A stretch of 17,660 bases of DNA from an uncultured Eubacteriales bacterium (GCA_934446475.1 CAKSEH010000021.1:1-17660), one strand, 5' to 3'. Counted from the first letter of the stretch, positions 5,719 through 14,111 are shown. Notes: generated by a model from the sequence alone, not told the origin. Numbers and translations are program-made.

Positions 5719-6927
5719 ATGGAAGACAACGGAAATAATATATTAAAACCGGAGGAAAACACAAACGGGCAGGAGCCGCTTTCAAATGATGATAAAACCG
5801 AAGAGGAAAATTCGGCGCAAAAGCCCGAAACACCGAAATATCAGATAGCGTATGCCATTCCGCCCGCACCGGGAGTTAAGGCGTTTTCGGCTTCGGGGGA
5901 AGATAATTCTCCCCCGCCGCTTACCACGGATAAACTCAGTCCCTTTATCTTTGAAACGCCGATAAGCCTGCATATAAAGGGACTCAGAAAGAGAACGGCT
6001 GTTATCTCCGGAGCGTTTACAGCCGTTTTGGTATTTATGTATGTGTGGTCGTTTATTTTCCTCGGCTTTGCAAGGTCGTTCGGTATGTCAGACAAAAGCG
6101 TTTTGAAGTTGTTCGGGGATTTCTATTTTTTAAACGTCGTTCAGGTAATTCTTTCAACCCTTTTGTTTGCGGTTCCGTTTATCATCGCCGCAAAAAGTCA
6201 GAGACTGAAGGTGAGCGATATCGTTCCGCTCGGCAAGCCCGTTAAGGGAACGGCTTTTCCGTATTTCGGGATAGGACTGGCGATTTGCGCAGTTTCAAAT
6301 GTTATGACGAATGACCTTGATACCCTGTTCGGTATAATTTTTGAAAAAAGCGATATTTCATACAGGCTTTCAAGTTCTCCCACAGAAAGGGGACTTACGG
6401 CTTTTGTGCTTTCTCTTATCGCCTCCGCCGTTGTTCCGGCTCTTGTTGAGGAGTTCGGATGCAGAGGGATTGCGCTCGGAATGCTGAGAGGCTGGGGCGA
6501 TGAAACGGCAATAATAGTTTCCTCGGTTCTTTTCGGGCTGGTTCACGCAAACTTTGTTCAGATTCCGTTTGCCTTTCTTGCGGGAGTGGGATTCGCCGTA
6601 GTAAGGCTTAAAACGGGCACCCTTTGGGTCGCCTGTGCGGTTCATTTCTGCAATAACTTTATATCGGTTCTGATGAGCGGTCCGCTTTCGGGAGTTTCGC
6701 TTTATATTCAGAATATCGTTTATGTAATGTTCCTCTCGGTGTCGATAATGCTCGGAATAATAGGCGTGATACTGCTTAAAAAGAGGGGAATAACAGACAG
6801 GTCTTTAAACGGCAATATGTTCGGATTCGGCACGCCGTTTCTTGTTAAATCGTCACTCGGGGCGCCTATGTGCATAGTGTTTACCGTGTTATGCCTGCTT
6901 TCTTCGCTTACCTATATAGTTATATAA
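5719..6927 (+). CDS. CPBP-family intramembrane metalloprotease
   Basis: Membrane protease of the CPBP (Abi/Rce1-like) family, 402 aa. Residues 1-85 are an acidic, proline-rich, probably disordered cytoplasmic tail. Hydrophobic segments follow from about 93. The three family motifs are all present: EEFGCRG (Glu244, Glu245, Arg249), FGLVHAN (His276) and HFCNN (His309, Asn313), consistent with an active zinc site in the membrane. The ATG is preceded by AGGTGAGG. Targets are unknown; relatives process prenylated peptides or help in bacteriocin immunity. It follows the queT-like gene by 8 bp and probably ends this operon, since an 86-bp gap comes next. Confidence 0.87.
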   Translation: MEDNGNNILKPEENTNGQEPLSNDDKTEEENSAQKPETPKYQIAYAIPPAPGVKAFSASGEDNSPPPLTTDKLSPFIFETPISLHIKGLRKRTAVISGAFTAVLVFMYVWSFIFLGFARSFGMSDKSVLKLFGDFYFLNVVQVILSTLLFAVPFIIAAKSQRLKVSDIVPLGKPVKGTAFPYFGIGLAICAVSNVMTNDLDTLFGIIFEKSDISYRLSSSPTERGLTAFVLSLIASAVVPALVEEFGCRGIALGMLRGWGDETAIIVSSVLFGLVHANFVQIPFAFLAGVGFAVVRLKTGTLWVACAVHFCNNFISVLMSGPLSGVSLYIQNIVYVMFLSVSIMLGIIGVILLKKRGITDRSLNGNMFGFGTPFLVKSSLGAPMCIVFTVLCLLSSLTYIVI

Positions 6928-7013
6928 CCTGACGCAAATCTCGCAATCCCTGCTCCTTGCAAGCAAAACAGAGCGTTGTTCCTATTTAAAATTTTCATAT
7001 GAGGTGAAACAAT

Positions 7014-7667
7014 ATGACTTCTCTTGCCGACTTGGGACTTACTCCGTTCAGGGTGAACTTAATTCTTTTCCTTGTTTCTGCGCTTTGCGCAGCCGCATTT
7101 ATTTTTGTTGCGGTTTTGTTTTATTTAAGGGCTGTGGGAAGCTATAAAATGGCTAAGAAACTCAGACTTAAACATCCGTGGTATTCCTTTATCCCGTTTG
7201 TGCGCTCATATCATCTCGGCTTGATTTCCGACCAACGCAAAAACCGCTACAGGGAAAAGGTAAGGCCGCTTGCAAAGGCAATTCTTGCGCTTGAAATAAT
7301 ATCCTCCGTTATGTACGGTGTGTTTTCTTCGATGTTTACCAAGGACCTTGTGGGGCTTGTATTCAGTATAGACAGCGCCCTTGCATCGGGCAAGGATTTT
7401 GTCTTTTCCCCCGAGGTATTCTCAAACACTTTGCCCGTGCTCTGCGGAGCGTTAGCGGCAGGAGCGGCGTTTAAAGCGGTGCAGTTTGTGGCGCTGAGAA
7501 GAGTATACGCTATGTTTTTCGAAAGCGGCGCAATCACAAGACTTGTGCTCTCGGTTGTTTTCCCGTTTTTAACGCCGATATTTATTTATATCGGCTCAAA
7601 AAACGAACCCCAAATTAAAAGCCGTTCCTCGGATAACGACGGCGCATTTTCTTACGGCATACAGTAA
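7014..7667 (+). CDS. Multi-pass membrane protein of unknown function
   Basis: I do not recognise this 217-aa protein beyond a general class. Hydrophobic segments lie near residues 14-40, 88-105, 138-165 and 176-197. Between the first and second is a basic loop with KKLRLKHPWYSFIPFVRSYHLG. This resembles the 'hPWlafIP..n.Y.lg' loop of several small uncharacterised membrane proteins in Firmicutes. The C-terminal tail is polar and probably cytoplasmic. The ATG has AGGTGA seven bases upstream. The stop codon directly abuts the tadA start, so the two are likely co-transcribed and coupled. No catalytic motif is seen. Confidence 0.75.
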   Translation: MTSLADLGLTPFRVNLILFLVSALCAAAFIFVAVLFYLRAVGSYKMAKKLRLKHPWYSFIPFVRSYHLGLISDQRKNRYREKVRPLAKAILALEIISSVMYGVFSSMFTKDLVGLVFSIDSALASGKDFVFSPEVFSNTLPVLCGALAAGAAFKAVQFVALRRVYAMFFESGAITRLVLSVVFPFLTPIFIYIGSKNEPQIKSRSSDNDGAFSYGIQ

Positions 7668-8114
7668 ATGGATAAAAAGTTTATGAAAAGAGCTCTGAGC
7701 CTTGCAAAAAGGGCTGCGGAGCTCGGAGAAGTGCCGGTGGGCTGCGTTATAGTAAAAGACGGGGAAATAGTCGCTGAGGCTTATAACCTCAGGGAAACCG
7801 AGAACAACGCCCTTTCCCACGCCGAGACCGAAGCCGTTTTTTCAGCCTGCAAAAAGCTTAACAGCTGGCGGCTTGACGGCTGCAGTCTTTACTGCACCTT
7901 AGAACCCTGCGTTATGTGCACGGGCGCTATTATAAATGCGAGGATATCCGAAGTGGTCTTCGGCGCTTATGACCCTCAGTTTGGTTGTGTTGACAGTAAA
8001 ATAAACCTTTTTTCGTTGCTTGACAAAAGCGGCGTTGAAGTTTACGGCGGTATATGCGAGGATGACTGCAAAGCGCTTTTGGACGGCTTTTTTCATAATT
8101 TAAGGAATAGATGA
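7668..8114 (+). CDS. tadA: tRNA-specific adenosine deaminase TadA
   Basis: Zinc enzyme that converts A34 to inosine in the wobble position of tRNA-Arg(ACG), widening codon reading. 148 aa, a normal size. The zinc site is visible as HAE (His51, catalytic Glu53) and PCVMC (Cys81, Cys84), with the N-terminal GEVPVGCVIV strand (20-29). The segment after the site, YDPQFGCVDS, replaces the more usual DPKAGAVGS form but keeps its shape. The ATG follows immediately after the upstream stop. I see no clear ribosome site, which fits translation by coupling. The gene ends 3 bp before the convergent spoVB-like gene, and no terminator fits between them. Confidence 0.93.
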   Translation: MDKKFMKRALSLAKRAAELGEVPVGCVIVKDGEIVAEAYNLRETENNALSHAETEAVFSACKKLNSWRLDGCSLYCTLEPCVMCTGAIINARISEVVFGAYDPQFGCVDSKINLFSLLDKSGVEVYGGICEDDCKALLDGFFHNLRNR

Positions 8115-8117
8115 CAA

Positions 8118-9635
8118 TTATAAAATATCCCGTATTTCATCGGCGGTTATACAACCCGATAAAAACATTGCCGCCGTATATATCAGAAGAGATAAAACAC
8201 AGCACATAACGGTGAATACTATTATACTGCCCGAAGAAACGAGACCGGAAAGAGCTTTTGAAACAAGCGCCGAACAAAGAGCGAGAAAAAGCGGAAAAAT
8301 GATTGTTTTAAGAGTGTTTATCTCGGCGGAACTTACCTTAATGAGCTTTGCCGTGTTTAAAAAACAGGTGAAAAAATTAGAAAAATACATTATCCCTATA
8401 AATCCGAGAACGCCGTATTTCGGGAGAATGAAGGGAATTACCGCAAGGCGGATGGCGGAGTCGCCGACAGATACGAAAAATGAAAAGCGCTGACAGTCAA
8501 GACCCTTTAAAATGCCGTCGCAGATGCCGTCAAGATACATAAGAGGAACTATGGGAGACAGCATACAGATAAGGTACCCGACGCCCTCTTCCTTATAAAG
8601 CAGCGGCCCTATTTTGTCTCCGCAGGTGAAGAAAACCGCTCCGCAGATGAGACCCACGGCAACGGTAAGCGAGGTTATTTTTTCGGCTGCGCCCTTAACA
8701 AGAGCTTTTCTGCCCTTTGCAGCCGCTTCGGACATTTCGGGGATAAGCAGAGTCGAAACCGAATTTATGAGGGTTGACGGGAAAAATAAAATAGGCAGTG
8801 CCATTCCCTTTATCATTCCGAAAAGCGACACGGCATTATCGGCAAAAAGGGGATTTCTTGACAGGAATTTAGGAACGAGGATATTTTCTGCGGTTCGAAG
8901 CAGGGTATTTAAGTATCTTCCTGCGGTTATCGGCAAAGCGATATGTTTAAGCGCCGAAAGAATGCGGTAGGGCGGGCGCTCCCTTCCGGTTTCGGGGAGC
9001 TTTTTTATATCTTTTCGGTATACGGCGTAGAGAAGCAGGCACGCCAAGGCTTCGGAAACGGTATCTCCGGCAAAAACGGCAGCCAGCGATGCGGCAGCGC
9101 CGTGAGATAAGAGAAATTTAAGGGCAACGATCACCGTTATAATTCTTACTATCTGTTCAAATATCTGCGCAAACGCTCCGGGTGAGGCTTTTCTTCTTGC
9201 TATGAAGTACCCCCTGAAAACGGAGCATAAGCCCATAAAGGGGAGAGAAAGAGCGCATATCCTGATAGATGCGGCGCATTGAGGCGCTCCGAGTACGGTT
9301 TTTGCCAGAAAATCGGCGAAAACGAGCAAAAAGGTGCAGGAAACAACCGCAATAACGGTTATTGCGGCACAGCATCGCCTGAAGATAAGTAAAGTCCCCT
9401 TTTTGCCGCCTAAGGCAAGCTCATCTGCGCAGAGTCTGGTTACGGCAGTCGGGATGCCGCTTGAAGCAAAGGTTGCTGCAAGCACATATACCGAAAAAAC
9501 GAGCTGAAAAAGCCCTATGCCTTCAGCGCCTATTGTTCCTGCGAGCCAGACCTTGAAAATAATGCCTATAAAACGCAGAATAAGTCCCGAAACGGTGAGG
9601 ACCGCTGCGTTTTTGATAAAAACAGTCTTTTTCAA
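8118..9635 (-). CDS. spoVB: SpoVB-like polysaccharide/lipid flippase (MOP superfamily)
   Basis: Polytopic membrane protein of the MurJ/SpoVB group, which flips lipid-linked cell-wall or cortex precursors. From the TTG at 9635 it is 505 aa, close to the usual 510-520. The frame stays open to 9701, but the TTG has GGTGA five bases upstream and gives the family-like N terminus LKKTVFIKNAAVLTVSGL. About 14 hydrophobic segments are present. Typical features are GAEGIGLFQLVFSVYVLA and SGIPTAVTRLCADELA, and GYFIARRKASPGAFAQIFEQIVR in the middle. It stands alone, convergent with tadA and divergent from rarA. The sporulation role is inferred from the family. Confidence 0.87.
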   Translation of the reverse strand: MKKTVFIKNAAVLTVSGLILRFIGIIFKVWLAGTIGAEGIGLFQLVFSVYVLAATFASSGIPTAVTRLCADELALGGKKGTLLIFRRCCAAITVIAVVSCTFLLVFADFLAKTVLGAPQCAASIRICALSLPFMGLCSVFRGYFIARRKASPGAFAQIFEQIVRIITVIVALKFLLSHGAAASLAAVFAGDTVSEALACLLLYAVYRKDIKKLPETGRERPPYRILSALKHIALPITAGRYLNTLLRTAENILVPKFLSRNPLFADNAVSLFGMIKGMALPILFFPSTLINSVSTLLIPEMSEAAAKGRKALVKGAAEKITSLTVAVGLICGAVFFTCGDKIGPLLYKEEGVGYLICMLSPIVPLMYLDGICDGILKGLDCQRFSFFVSVGDSAIRLAVIPFILPKYGVLGFIGIMYFSNFFTCFLNTAKLIKVSSAEINTLKTIIFPLFLALCSALVSKALSGLVSSGSIIVFTVMCCVLSLLIYTAAMFLSGCITADEIRDIL

Positions 9636-9745
9636 ATATATCACCGATAAATTGTATGATAAATGCCGTCCCTTATAGTACGGGCAGCAGCGAAAACACA
9701 AAACAAAATCAAAAGACCGATTTCGGGCGTATTCAGGCTCACTTG

Positions 9746-9769
9746 CACATAGGCGTTAAACCTTATGTG
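9746..9769. promoter_or_regulatory. Inverted repeat upstream of rarA
   Basis: CACATAGG (9746-9753) and CCTTATGTG (9761-9769) are inverted copies with one bulged base, and TTTTT follows. It lies between the divergent spoVB-like and rarA genes. It could be an operator or a weak terminator-like leader hairpin. Confidence 0.3.
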
Positions 9770-9795
9770 TTTTTAAAGAAAGGCAGGTAAAATTT

Positions 9796-11064
9796 ATGAG
9801 TTCTCCTCTTGCGGACCGACTGAGACCGACGAATATAGAAGAAGTTGCGGGTCAGCACGACCTGCTCGACGAAGGCAGGATACTCAGAAGAATTATAGAT
9901 TCGGGGAATATACCGAACCTTATTTTTTACGGTCCGTCGGGCGTAGGGAAGACTACCGTTGCGAGAATAATCGCCTCAAGGTGCGGAAAAAAGCTCTGCT
10001 ATCTTAATGCAACCACCGCATCAACGGCGGATATAAAGGATATCGTCGCCTCGATAGGTTCTATAGATGCCTCAAACGGCATACTTTTATATCTTGACGA
10101 GATACAGTATTTTAATAAAAAGCAACAGCAGATATTGCTTTCATATATCGAAAACGGCGATATAACGCTTATCGCCTCAACGACGGAAAACCCGTTCTTT
10201 TATGTTTATAATGCCATTTTAAGCCGCGCGAGCGTTTTTGAGTTCAAAGCACTTTCGGCGGAGGATATAGAGGGCGTTATAAGGCGGGGGATAGATAAAA
10301 TCTCCGAAGAAAAGGGTAAGAAATTCTCGATTTCAAAAAAGGATACCGAAAAGCTTGCCCGAAGTGCGGCAGGCGATGTGAGAAGAGCGGTAAATATGCT
10401 CGAACTCTGTGTTATGTTAACCGACGGCGACGATGAATGTCTAATCACTTCCGAGACGGTGGAACAAATACTTTCAAACAATTCCGTGCGGTATGACAGG
10501 GAGGGCGACGAGCATTACGACCTGCTTTCCGCATATCAGAAATCAATGCGTGGCTCCGACCCCGACGCTGCGGTTTACTACCTTGCAAGGATACTTGCCG
10601 CAGGCGATCTTCCGAGTGCCTGCAGGCGGCTTTTAGTGTGTGCAAACGAGGATGTAGGGCTTGCCTATCCCCAGATAATTCCTATAGTTAAGGCGGCTGT
10701 TGACACTGCAAATGAGGTGGGATTGCCCGAAGCGAGAATACCGCTTGCAAATGCGGTTATATTAGTTGCGACAAGCCCGAAATCAAACTCCGCATACCTT
10801 GCGATAGACGAGGCGGTCAAAGAGGTTGAAAGCGGAGGATGCTATCCGGTGCCGAGGGCGCTGCAAAACAAACATTTTGACGGCGAGGAGGCAAAAGTGA
10901 GGGGTCAGCACTATCTTTATCCGCATAATTTTGACAGACATTATGTAAACCAACAATACCTGCCCGACTCTCTTAAAAACCGTAAATTTTATGAGTTTTC
11001 CGATAACAAAAACGAACGCCTTTCAAAGGCTTATTGGGAAGAAATAAAGGGCAAAAAGAAATAA
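9796..11064 (+). CDS. rarA: Replication-associated recombination protein RarA (MgsA), AAA+ ATPase
   Basis: AAA+ ATPase of the RarA/MgsA/WRNIP1 family that acts at stalled replication forks with single-strand binding protein. 422 aa, matching the Bacillus protein in length. The start reads PLADRLRPTNIEEVAGQ, which is diagnostic of the family. Walker A is GPSGVGKT (46-53) and Walker B is LLYLDE (97-102). The sensor-1 STTENP (128-133) follows. The C-terminal region carries the tetramerisation and MgsA domain, with RLLVCANEDVGLAYPQ and RALQNKHFDG. The ATG has AGGCAGGT upstream. The PH-domain pair follows after 23 bp. Confidence 0.95.
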   Translation: MSSPLADRLRPTNIEEVAGQHDLLDEGRILRRIIDSGNIPNLIFYGPSGVGKTTVARIIASRCGKKLCYLNATTASTADIKDIVASIGSIDASNGILLYLDEIQYFNKKQQQILLSYIENGDITLIASTTENPFFYVYNAILSRASVFEFKALSAEDIEGVIRRGIDKISEEKGKKFSISKKDTEKLARSAAGDVRRAVNMLELCVMLTDGDDECLITSETVEQILSNNSVRYDREGDEHYDLLSAYQKSMRGSDPDAAVYYLARILAAGDLPSACRRLLVCANEDVGLAYPQIIPIVKAAVDTANEVGLPEARIPLANAVILVATSPKSNSAYLAIDEAVKEVESGGCYPVPRALQNKHFDGEEAKVRGQHYLYPHNFDRHYVNQQYLPDSLKNRKFYEFSDNKNERLSKAYWEEIKGKKK

Positions 11065-11087
11065 CCGACCCTAAAAAGGAGTAAATT

Positions 11088-11522
11088 ATGACTTTTTCAC
11101 TGCCGCAGAGAACCTTGTGGCTATGGCAAATAAGAATAGGAATTGTATTTGCGCTGCTTGCCGGTGTTTCCGCCTGTTTTGCCGCTCTTTCGGTATGGCT
11201 GTGGATTCCCTGCGGCGTTATTGTTGCCGCTGCGGCATTTTGCGAGTTTTTTTATATACCGAAGCTTATCAAAAGCTATGTTATAACTTTAAAAAACGGC
11301 GCAGTCAGGGTAAAACACGGGGTTTTTGTTAAATTTACAACGATAATGCCGTATCCTAAACTGATTTTCACACAAACAGTAGCAAGTCCTGCTGCAAGGA
11401 TGTGCAAGCTCTGTGCAGTGACATTAAAGGCGGCACGCAGCGTTACGGTCATCCCCGAAATGGACGACGAGGACGCAAGGCTTATTTTATCGCTTATTTC
11501 GAGGGCAAAAAATGAAGACTGA
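11088..11522 (+). CDS. ydbS: YdbS-like bacterial PH-domain membrane protein
   Basis: A 144-aa protein with two adjacent N-terminal membrane helices (about 14-60) followed by a bacterial PH (bPH2) domain. Strands are seen as SYVITLKNGAVRVKHGVFVKFTTIMPYPKLIFTQTVASP, read in two parts (about 63-82 and 83-101). An ATG with AAGGAG seven bases upstream gives a secure start. It overlaps the next gene by 11 bp. In Bacillus subtilis a ydbS-ydbT pair belongs to the sigma-W envelope-stress regulon and has been linked to bacteriocin resistance. Whether that applies here is inference. Confidence 0.8.
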   Translation: MTFSLPQRTLWLWQIRIGIVFALLAGVSACFAALSVWLWIPCGVIVAAAAFCEFFYIPKLIKSYVITLKNGAVRVKHGVFVKFTTIMPYPKLIFTQTVASPAARMCKLCAVTLKAARSVTVIPEMDDEDARLILSLISRAKNED

Positions 11523-12942
11523 ACATAAAAACACCGATAAAAACATATTCAAGGCACATCCCGTTATGCTGCTTAGATTTTTAAAGCCGTTTTTGTTTGT
11601 TCTGGTAATACCGCTTTTAAAAGGTGCAGTTCAGTATCTTATTTATCACAGAATAACCGGTGTATGGGCTATGGAGGCGCTCGCCTTTTCGGTTATTTTC
11701 ATTATTGCGCTTTTAAGACTGCTGGCGTTTTCGGTTTCCTGTGAAAACGACATTATAACGGTTAAAAGCGGACTTATTTTGAGGAATAGGGCGGAAATAA
11801 GTTTCGGGGCGCTGTCCTGCGTTTCGGTATCCCAAAATCCGCTTGATATGATTTTTTCGAGCGTGACCTATAATATAAACACCGAAGCAGGCGCAAGCGG
11901 AAAGGCGGATTTTTGCCTTAAACTGTCAAAAAGCGACGCAAGACGCCTCTCCGCATTGTTATATTCGGGTAAACGACCCGTTTTGATTAAATTTTCACCT
12001 GCAAGAGTAGCGGCGCTTTCTGCGGCAAGCTCTTCTTTTCTTACGGGACTTCTTGTGGGAGTGCCGGTAATCAAATATTCGGGTAATCTCCTCGGAGTTT
12101 CGATAGCCGATATGCTTATCGACAGAATAGATCTCATATCGCAGAAATTCAACAACTATTTTCCGCCGGCGGTAAATGCGATAACGCTGCTTTTTATCCT
12201 TTTTTACGGTATCTCTTTTGTGGCGGCGTTTTTCAAAAATATGAATTTCACAATTGCGGTCGGGAAAAACGAGCTTGAGAGCCGTTCGGGATTTATCACA
12301 AAACATCACACGGTTTTTAAAAAGAGCAGCATAAACTGCATTTTAGTGGAGCAAACGCCGCTTATGAGACTGCTCGGACTGTTTACTATGAGCGCTGCGG
12401 TCGGCGGATACGGGGACGCAAAGGGAGAGCGCCCTGCCGTAATACCTTGCGGAAACAGAAAAGAAATCGATATTCAGCTTAAGGTTATGTTTCCGTTTAA
12501 AACAGGAAACGAAAACATTATAAGACCTAAAATTACAGGAAGGAATAAATTAAGATATATGTTTATGCCCTGCGTTTGGTATATAACCATAGCGGCGGCG
12601 GTTGTTGCCGTGGCTTTGTTTGCACGCCACTTTTTGAGGTTCGTTCTCTTCCTTGCGGCAGTTGCGGCGGCGGTAAACACATATTACCTCTTTACCTGCC
12701 GCACAGAAGTGAGGAAAGGAAGAATAGAGTCAGGTGAGTCGGTCTCGGTGTTCAGTACGAGGCGGATGTCCTTAAGGGAAATGCATTTTAAAGCGTCAAA
12801 CCTCGGCGAGATCAGACTTACGGAAACTCCTGCGGACAGAAAACACGGCACCTGTAAGGTGAGATTTACCGTGGGCGGAGAGTCGGCGGAAAGTATCAGA
12901 ATAAGAAACATCGATAAAAGCCGAATTACAGCGATTTTTTAA
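11512..12942 (+). CDS. ydbT: YdbT-like multi-PH-domain membrane protein
   Basis: A 476-aa membrane protein, the larger partner of the upstream YdbS-like protein. Membrane helices are at about 22-44 and 54-75, followed by a PH-like domain (76-155) with LILRNRAEISFGALSCVSVSQ. A second helix pair is at about 166-188 and 220-242, then a second PH-like domain (244-335) with GFITKHHTVFKKSSINCILV. A third pair lies at about 350-390, followed by a C-terminal PH-like domain. This three-fold helix-pair plus PH pattern is typical of YdbT. It starts inside the end of the upstream gene, so the two are translationally coupled. Function is at the membrane; ligand unknown. Confidence 0.8.
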   Translation: MKTEHKNTDKNIFKAHPVMLLRFLKPFLFVLVIPLLKGAVQYLIYHRITGVWAMEALAFSVIFIIALLRLLAFSVSCENDIITVKSGLILRNRAEISFGALSCVSVSQNPLDMIFSSVTYNINTEAGASGKADFCLKLSKSDARRLSALLYSGKRPVLIKFSPARVAALSAASSSFLTGLLVGVPVIKYSGNLLGVSIADMLIDRIDLISQKFNNYFPPAVNAITLLFILFYGISFVAAFFKNMNFTIAVGKNELESRSGFITKHHTVFKKSSINCILVEQTPLMRLLGLFTMSAAVGGYGDAKGERPAVIPCGNRKEIDIQLKVMFPFKTGNENIIRPKITGRNKLRYMFMPCVWYITIAAAVVAVALFARHFLRFVLFLAAVAAAVNTYYLFTCRTEVRKGRIESGESVSVFSTRRMSLREMHFKASNLGEIRLTETPADRKHGTCKVRFTVGGESAESIRIRNIDKSRITAIF

Positions 12943-12968
12943 TATTTCGGAAAACAGCGGGCATAATA
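12940..12968 (+). promoter_or_regulatory. Possible sigma-G-like promoter of spoVAE
   Basis: TAATA (12940-12944), 17-bp spacer, CATAATA (12962-12968). The -10 fits the forespore sigma-G pattern, and the -35 is one base from it. It sits directly upstream of a gene that is sigma-G controlled in Bacillus, which raises its plausibility. The -35 overlaps the ydbT stop codon. Confidence 0.35.
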
Positions 12969-12984
12969 AGCCTTGAAAAATTAA

Positions 12985-13000
12985 TGTTTCACGTGAAACG
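12985..13000. other. parS: parS site 1 (one mismatch)
   Basis: TGTTTCACGTGAAACG matches the ParB/Spo0J binding consensus TGTTTCACGTGAAACA at 15 of 16 bases. It lies 18 bp before the spoVAE start. Confidence 0.93.
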
Positions 13001-13018
13001 TTTGAAGGGAAGAGGCTT

Positions 13019-13384
13019 ATGGAAATTTTCCTTAATTGTCTTAAGGCATTCGCCGTCGGCGGGATACTCTGCCTTATAGGACAGGTGTTTATAGACTATA
13101 CAAAGCTTACGCCGGCGAGGATATTAGTCGCATATGTTGTTGCGGGGGTTTTCCTTACGGCAATCGGCATCTATCAGCCTATAGTTGATTTTGCCGGCGC
13201 CGGAGCTACCGTTCCGCTTACCGGTTTCGGTTACAGCCTTGCAAACGGCGTAAAAGAAGCGGTCAATAAATACGGTATTATAGGAGCGCTTATGGGAGGG
13301 CTTACCGCAACAAGCGCAGGAATAGCCGCCGCTATGTTCTTCGGATATATTGCCGCTCTGATTTTCAAGCCGGACGATAAATAA
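13019..13384 (+). CDS. spoVAE: Stage V sporulation protein AE (SpoVA channel component)
   Basis: Small inner-membrane protein of 121 aa that matches the SpoVAE (AEb) type. Diagnostic stretches are GGILCLIGQVFIDYTKLTPA (14-33), DFAGAGATVPLTGFGYSLANG and GGLTATSAGIAAAMFFG, with four hydrophobic segments. In Bacillus the SpoVA proteins move dipicolinic acid into the developing spore and out on germination. Usual partners spoVAC and spoVAD are not beside it, so this is an orphan copy. The ATG has GGGAAGAGG upstream. A parS site lies between the likely promoter and the start. A strong terminator directly follows the stop codon. Confidence 0.92.
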   Translation: MEIFLNCLKAFAVGGILCLIGQVFIDYTKLTPARILVAYVVAGVFLTAIGIYQPIVDFAGAGATVPLTGFGYSLANGVKEAVNKYGIIGALMGGLTATSAGIAAAMFFGYIAALIFKPDDK

Positions 13385-13425
13385 AAAATCCCCCGCTCTT
13401 TTATCTAAGAGAGCGGGGGATTTTT
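13383..13425. terminator. Bidirectional intrinsic terminator
   Basis: AAAAATCCCCCGCTCTT pairs with AAGAGAGCGGGGGATTTTT around a short loop. A runs on one side and T runs on the other allow it to serve both spoVAE (plus) and the convergent ygjV-like gene (minus). Confidence 0.93.
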
Positions 13426-13434
13426 GCGCCGTTT

Positions 13435-13935
13435 TTAAAACCCTTTTTTTCTGAATCTTATAAATGACACTATAACCGAACACATATTGAATGATTCGCA
13501 GATAATACCGCCTATCGTGAAAACGGTTATATTGTAAGCAAGCCATATCGGAGAAGTGAAGAAGAGCTGAACTATTCTTATTGTTTTTCCGTTGTTAGTC
13601 CACATAGCGCAGGTTATTGCTATCTGAGCTATACATATTGCTATATCAAACGGCCTTGAATATGTGAACACCGTAACCGCCGCAAATCCGAGACATATTA
13701 TCAAAAGTATGTAAAGCTTTCTGAATTTGTCCCCGAAATATAAAAACGCCGTTCTCACGGCACCTATTATGTTCAGCAATGCCGCCGCATATGCACCGAT
13801 CATAGTGAAATTCACCGTAAAACAAAGTCCTGCGAGCGTGTGAACAAAGAAAAGTTTTTTGTTATCGTGGAGCTGAAAGGAAAAAATCATCAGGGCGCTG
13901 CCTATGATTCCTATGATTTGAGCCGCTGTTTGCAT
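13435..13935 (-). CDS. YgjV-family inner membrane protein
   Basis: A 166-aa protein, almost wholly hydrophobic, with about five to six membrane segments. The pattern IIGIIGSALMIFSFQLHDNKK at the N terminus, NIIGAVRTAFLYF in the middle and FTSPIWLAYNI near the end matches the YgjV family, for which no biochemical function is established to my knowledge. The ATG at 13935 has AAGGTGATG upstream and a good promoter. It is convergent with spoVAE across the shared terminator and divergent from parA. Confidence 0.83.
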   Translation of the reverse strand: MQTAAQIIGIIGSALMIFSFQLHDNKKLFFVHTLAGLCFTVNFTMIGAYAAALLNIIGAVRTAFLYFGDKFRKLYILLIICLGFAAVTVFTYSRPFDIAICIAQIAITCAMWTNNGKTIRIVQLFFTSPIWLAYNITVFTIGGIICESFNMCSVIVSFIRFRKKGF

Positions 13936-13954
13936 AAATTCATCACCTTAGATA

Positions 13955-13984
13955 ATTATACCTCACAATGCAACGGACGGTCAA
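13955..13984 (-). promoter_or_regulatory. Sigma-A promoter of the ygjV-like gene
   Basis: On the minus strand, TTGACC (13984-13979), an 18-bp spacer and a perfect TATAAT (13960-13955), about 20 bp before the start codon. It is a very close match to the housekeeping consensus. Confidence 0.75.
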
Positions 13985-14021
13985 TACACAATATTAAATA
14001 ATGTAAGCAATAAATTTAATG

Positions 14022-14050
14022 TTTACTTTTTGCCTGTCTGTTGGTATAAT
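14022..14050 (+). promoter_or_regulatory. Sigma-A promoter of parA-parB
   Basis: TTTACT (14022-14027), 17-bp spacer, then TGG and a perfect TATAAT (14045-14050), giving an extended -10. The transcript leader of about 150 nt carries a small CCGCA-TTG-TGCGG hairpin and the second parS site. Confidence 0.7.
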
Positions 14051-14111
14051 GTTAAGGCAAGAAAAAAGTGCCGCATTGTGCGGTTTCAAAAACGCTGAAT
14101 GTCTTTTAAAA

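Noticed and set aside
9636..9701. 22-residue N-terminal extension of the SpoVB-like protein
   Set aside because: No ribosome site at 9701; the TTG at 9635 has GGTGA at the right distance and gives a family-like N terminus.
12474..12680. Minus-strand open frames within ydbT and other genes (also 3068-3330, 5386-5869, 8212-8970, 11868-12309, 15497-15865)
   Set aside because: They lie opposite or out of frame with well-supported genes, and their products are low-complexity shadows with no ribosome sites.
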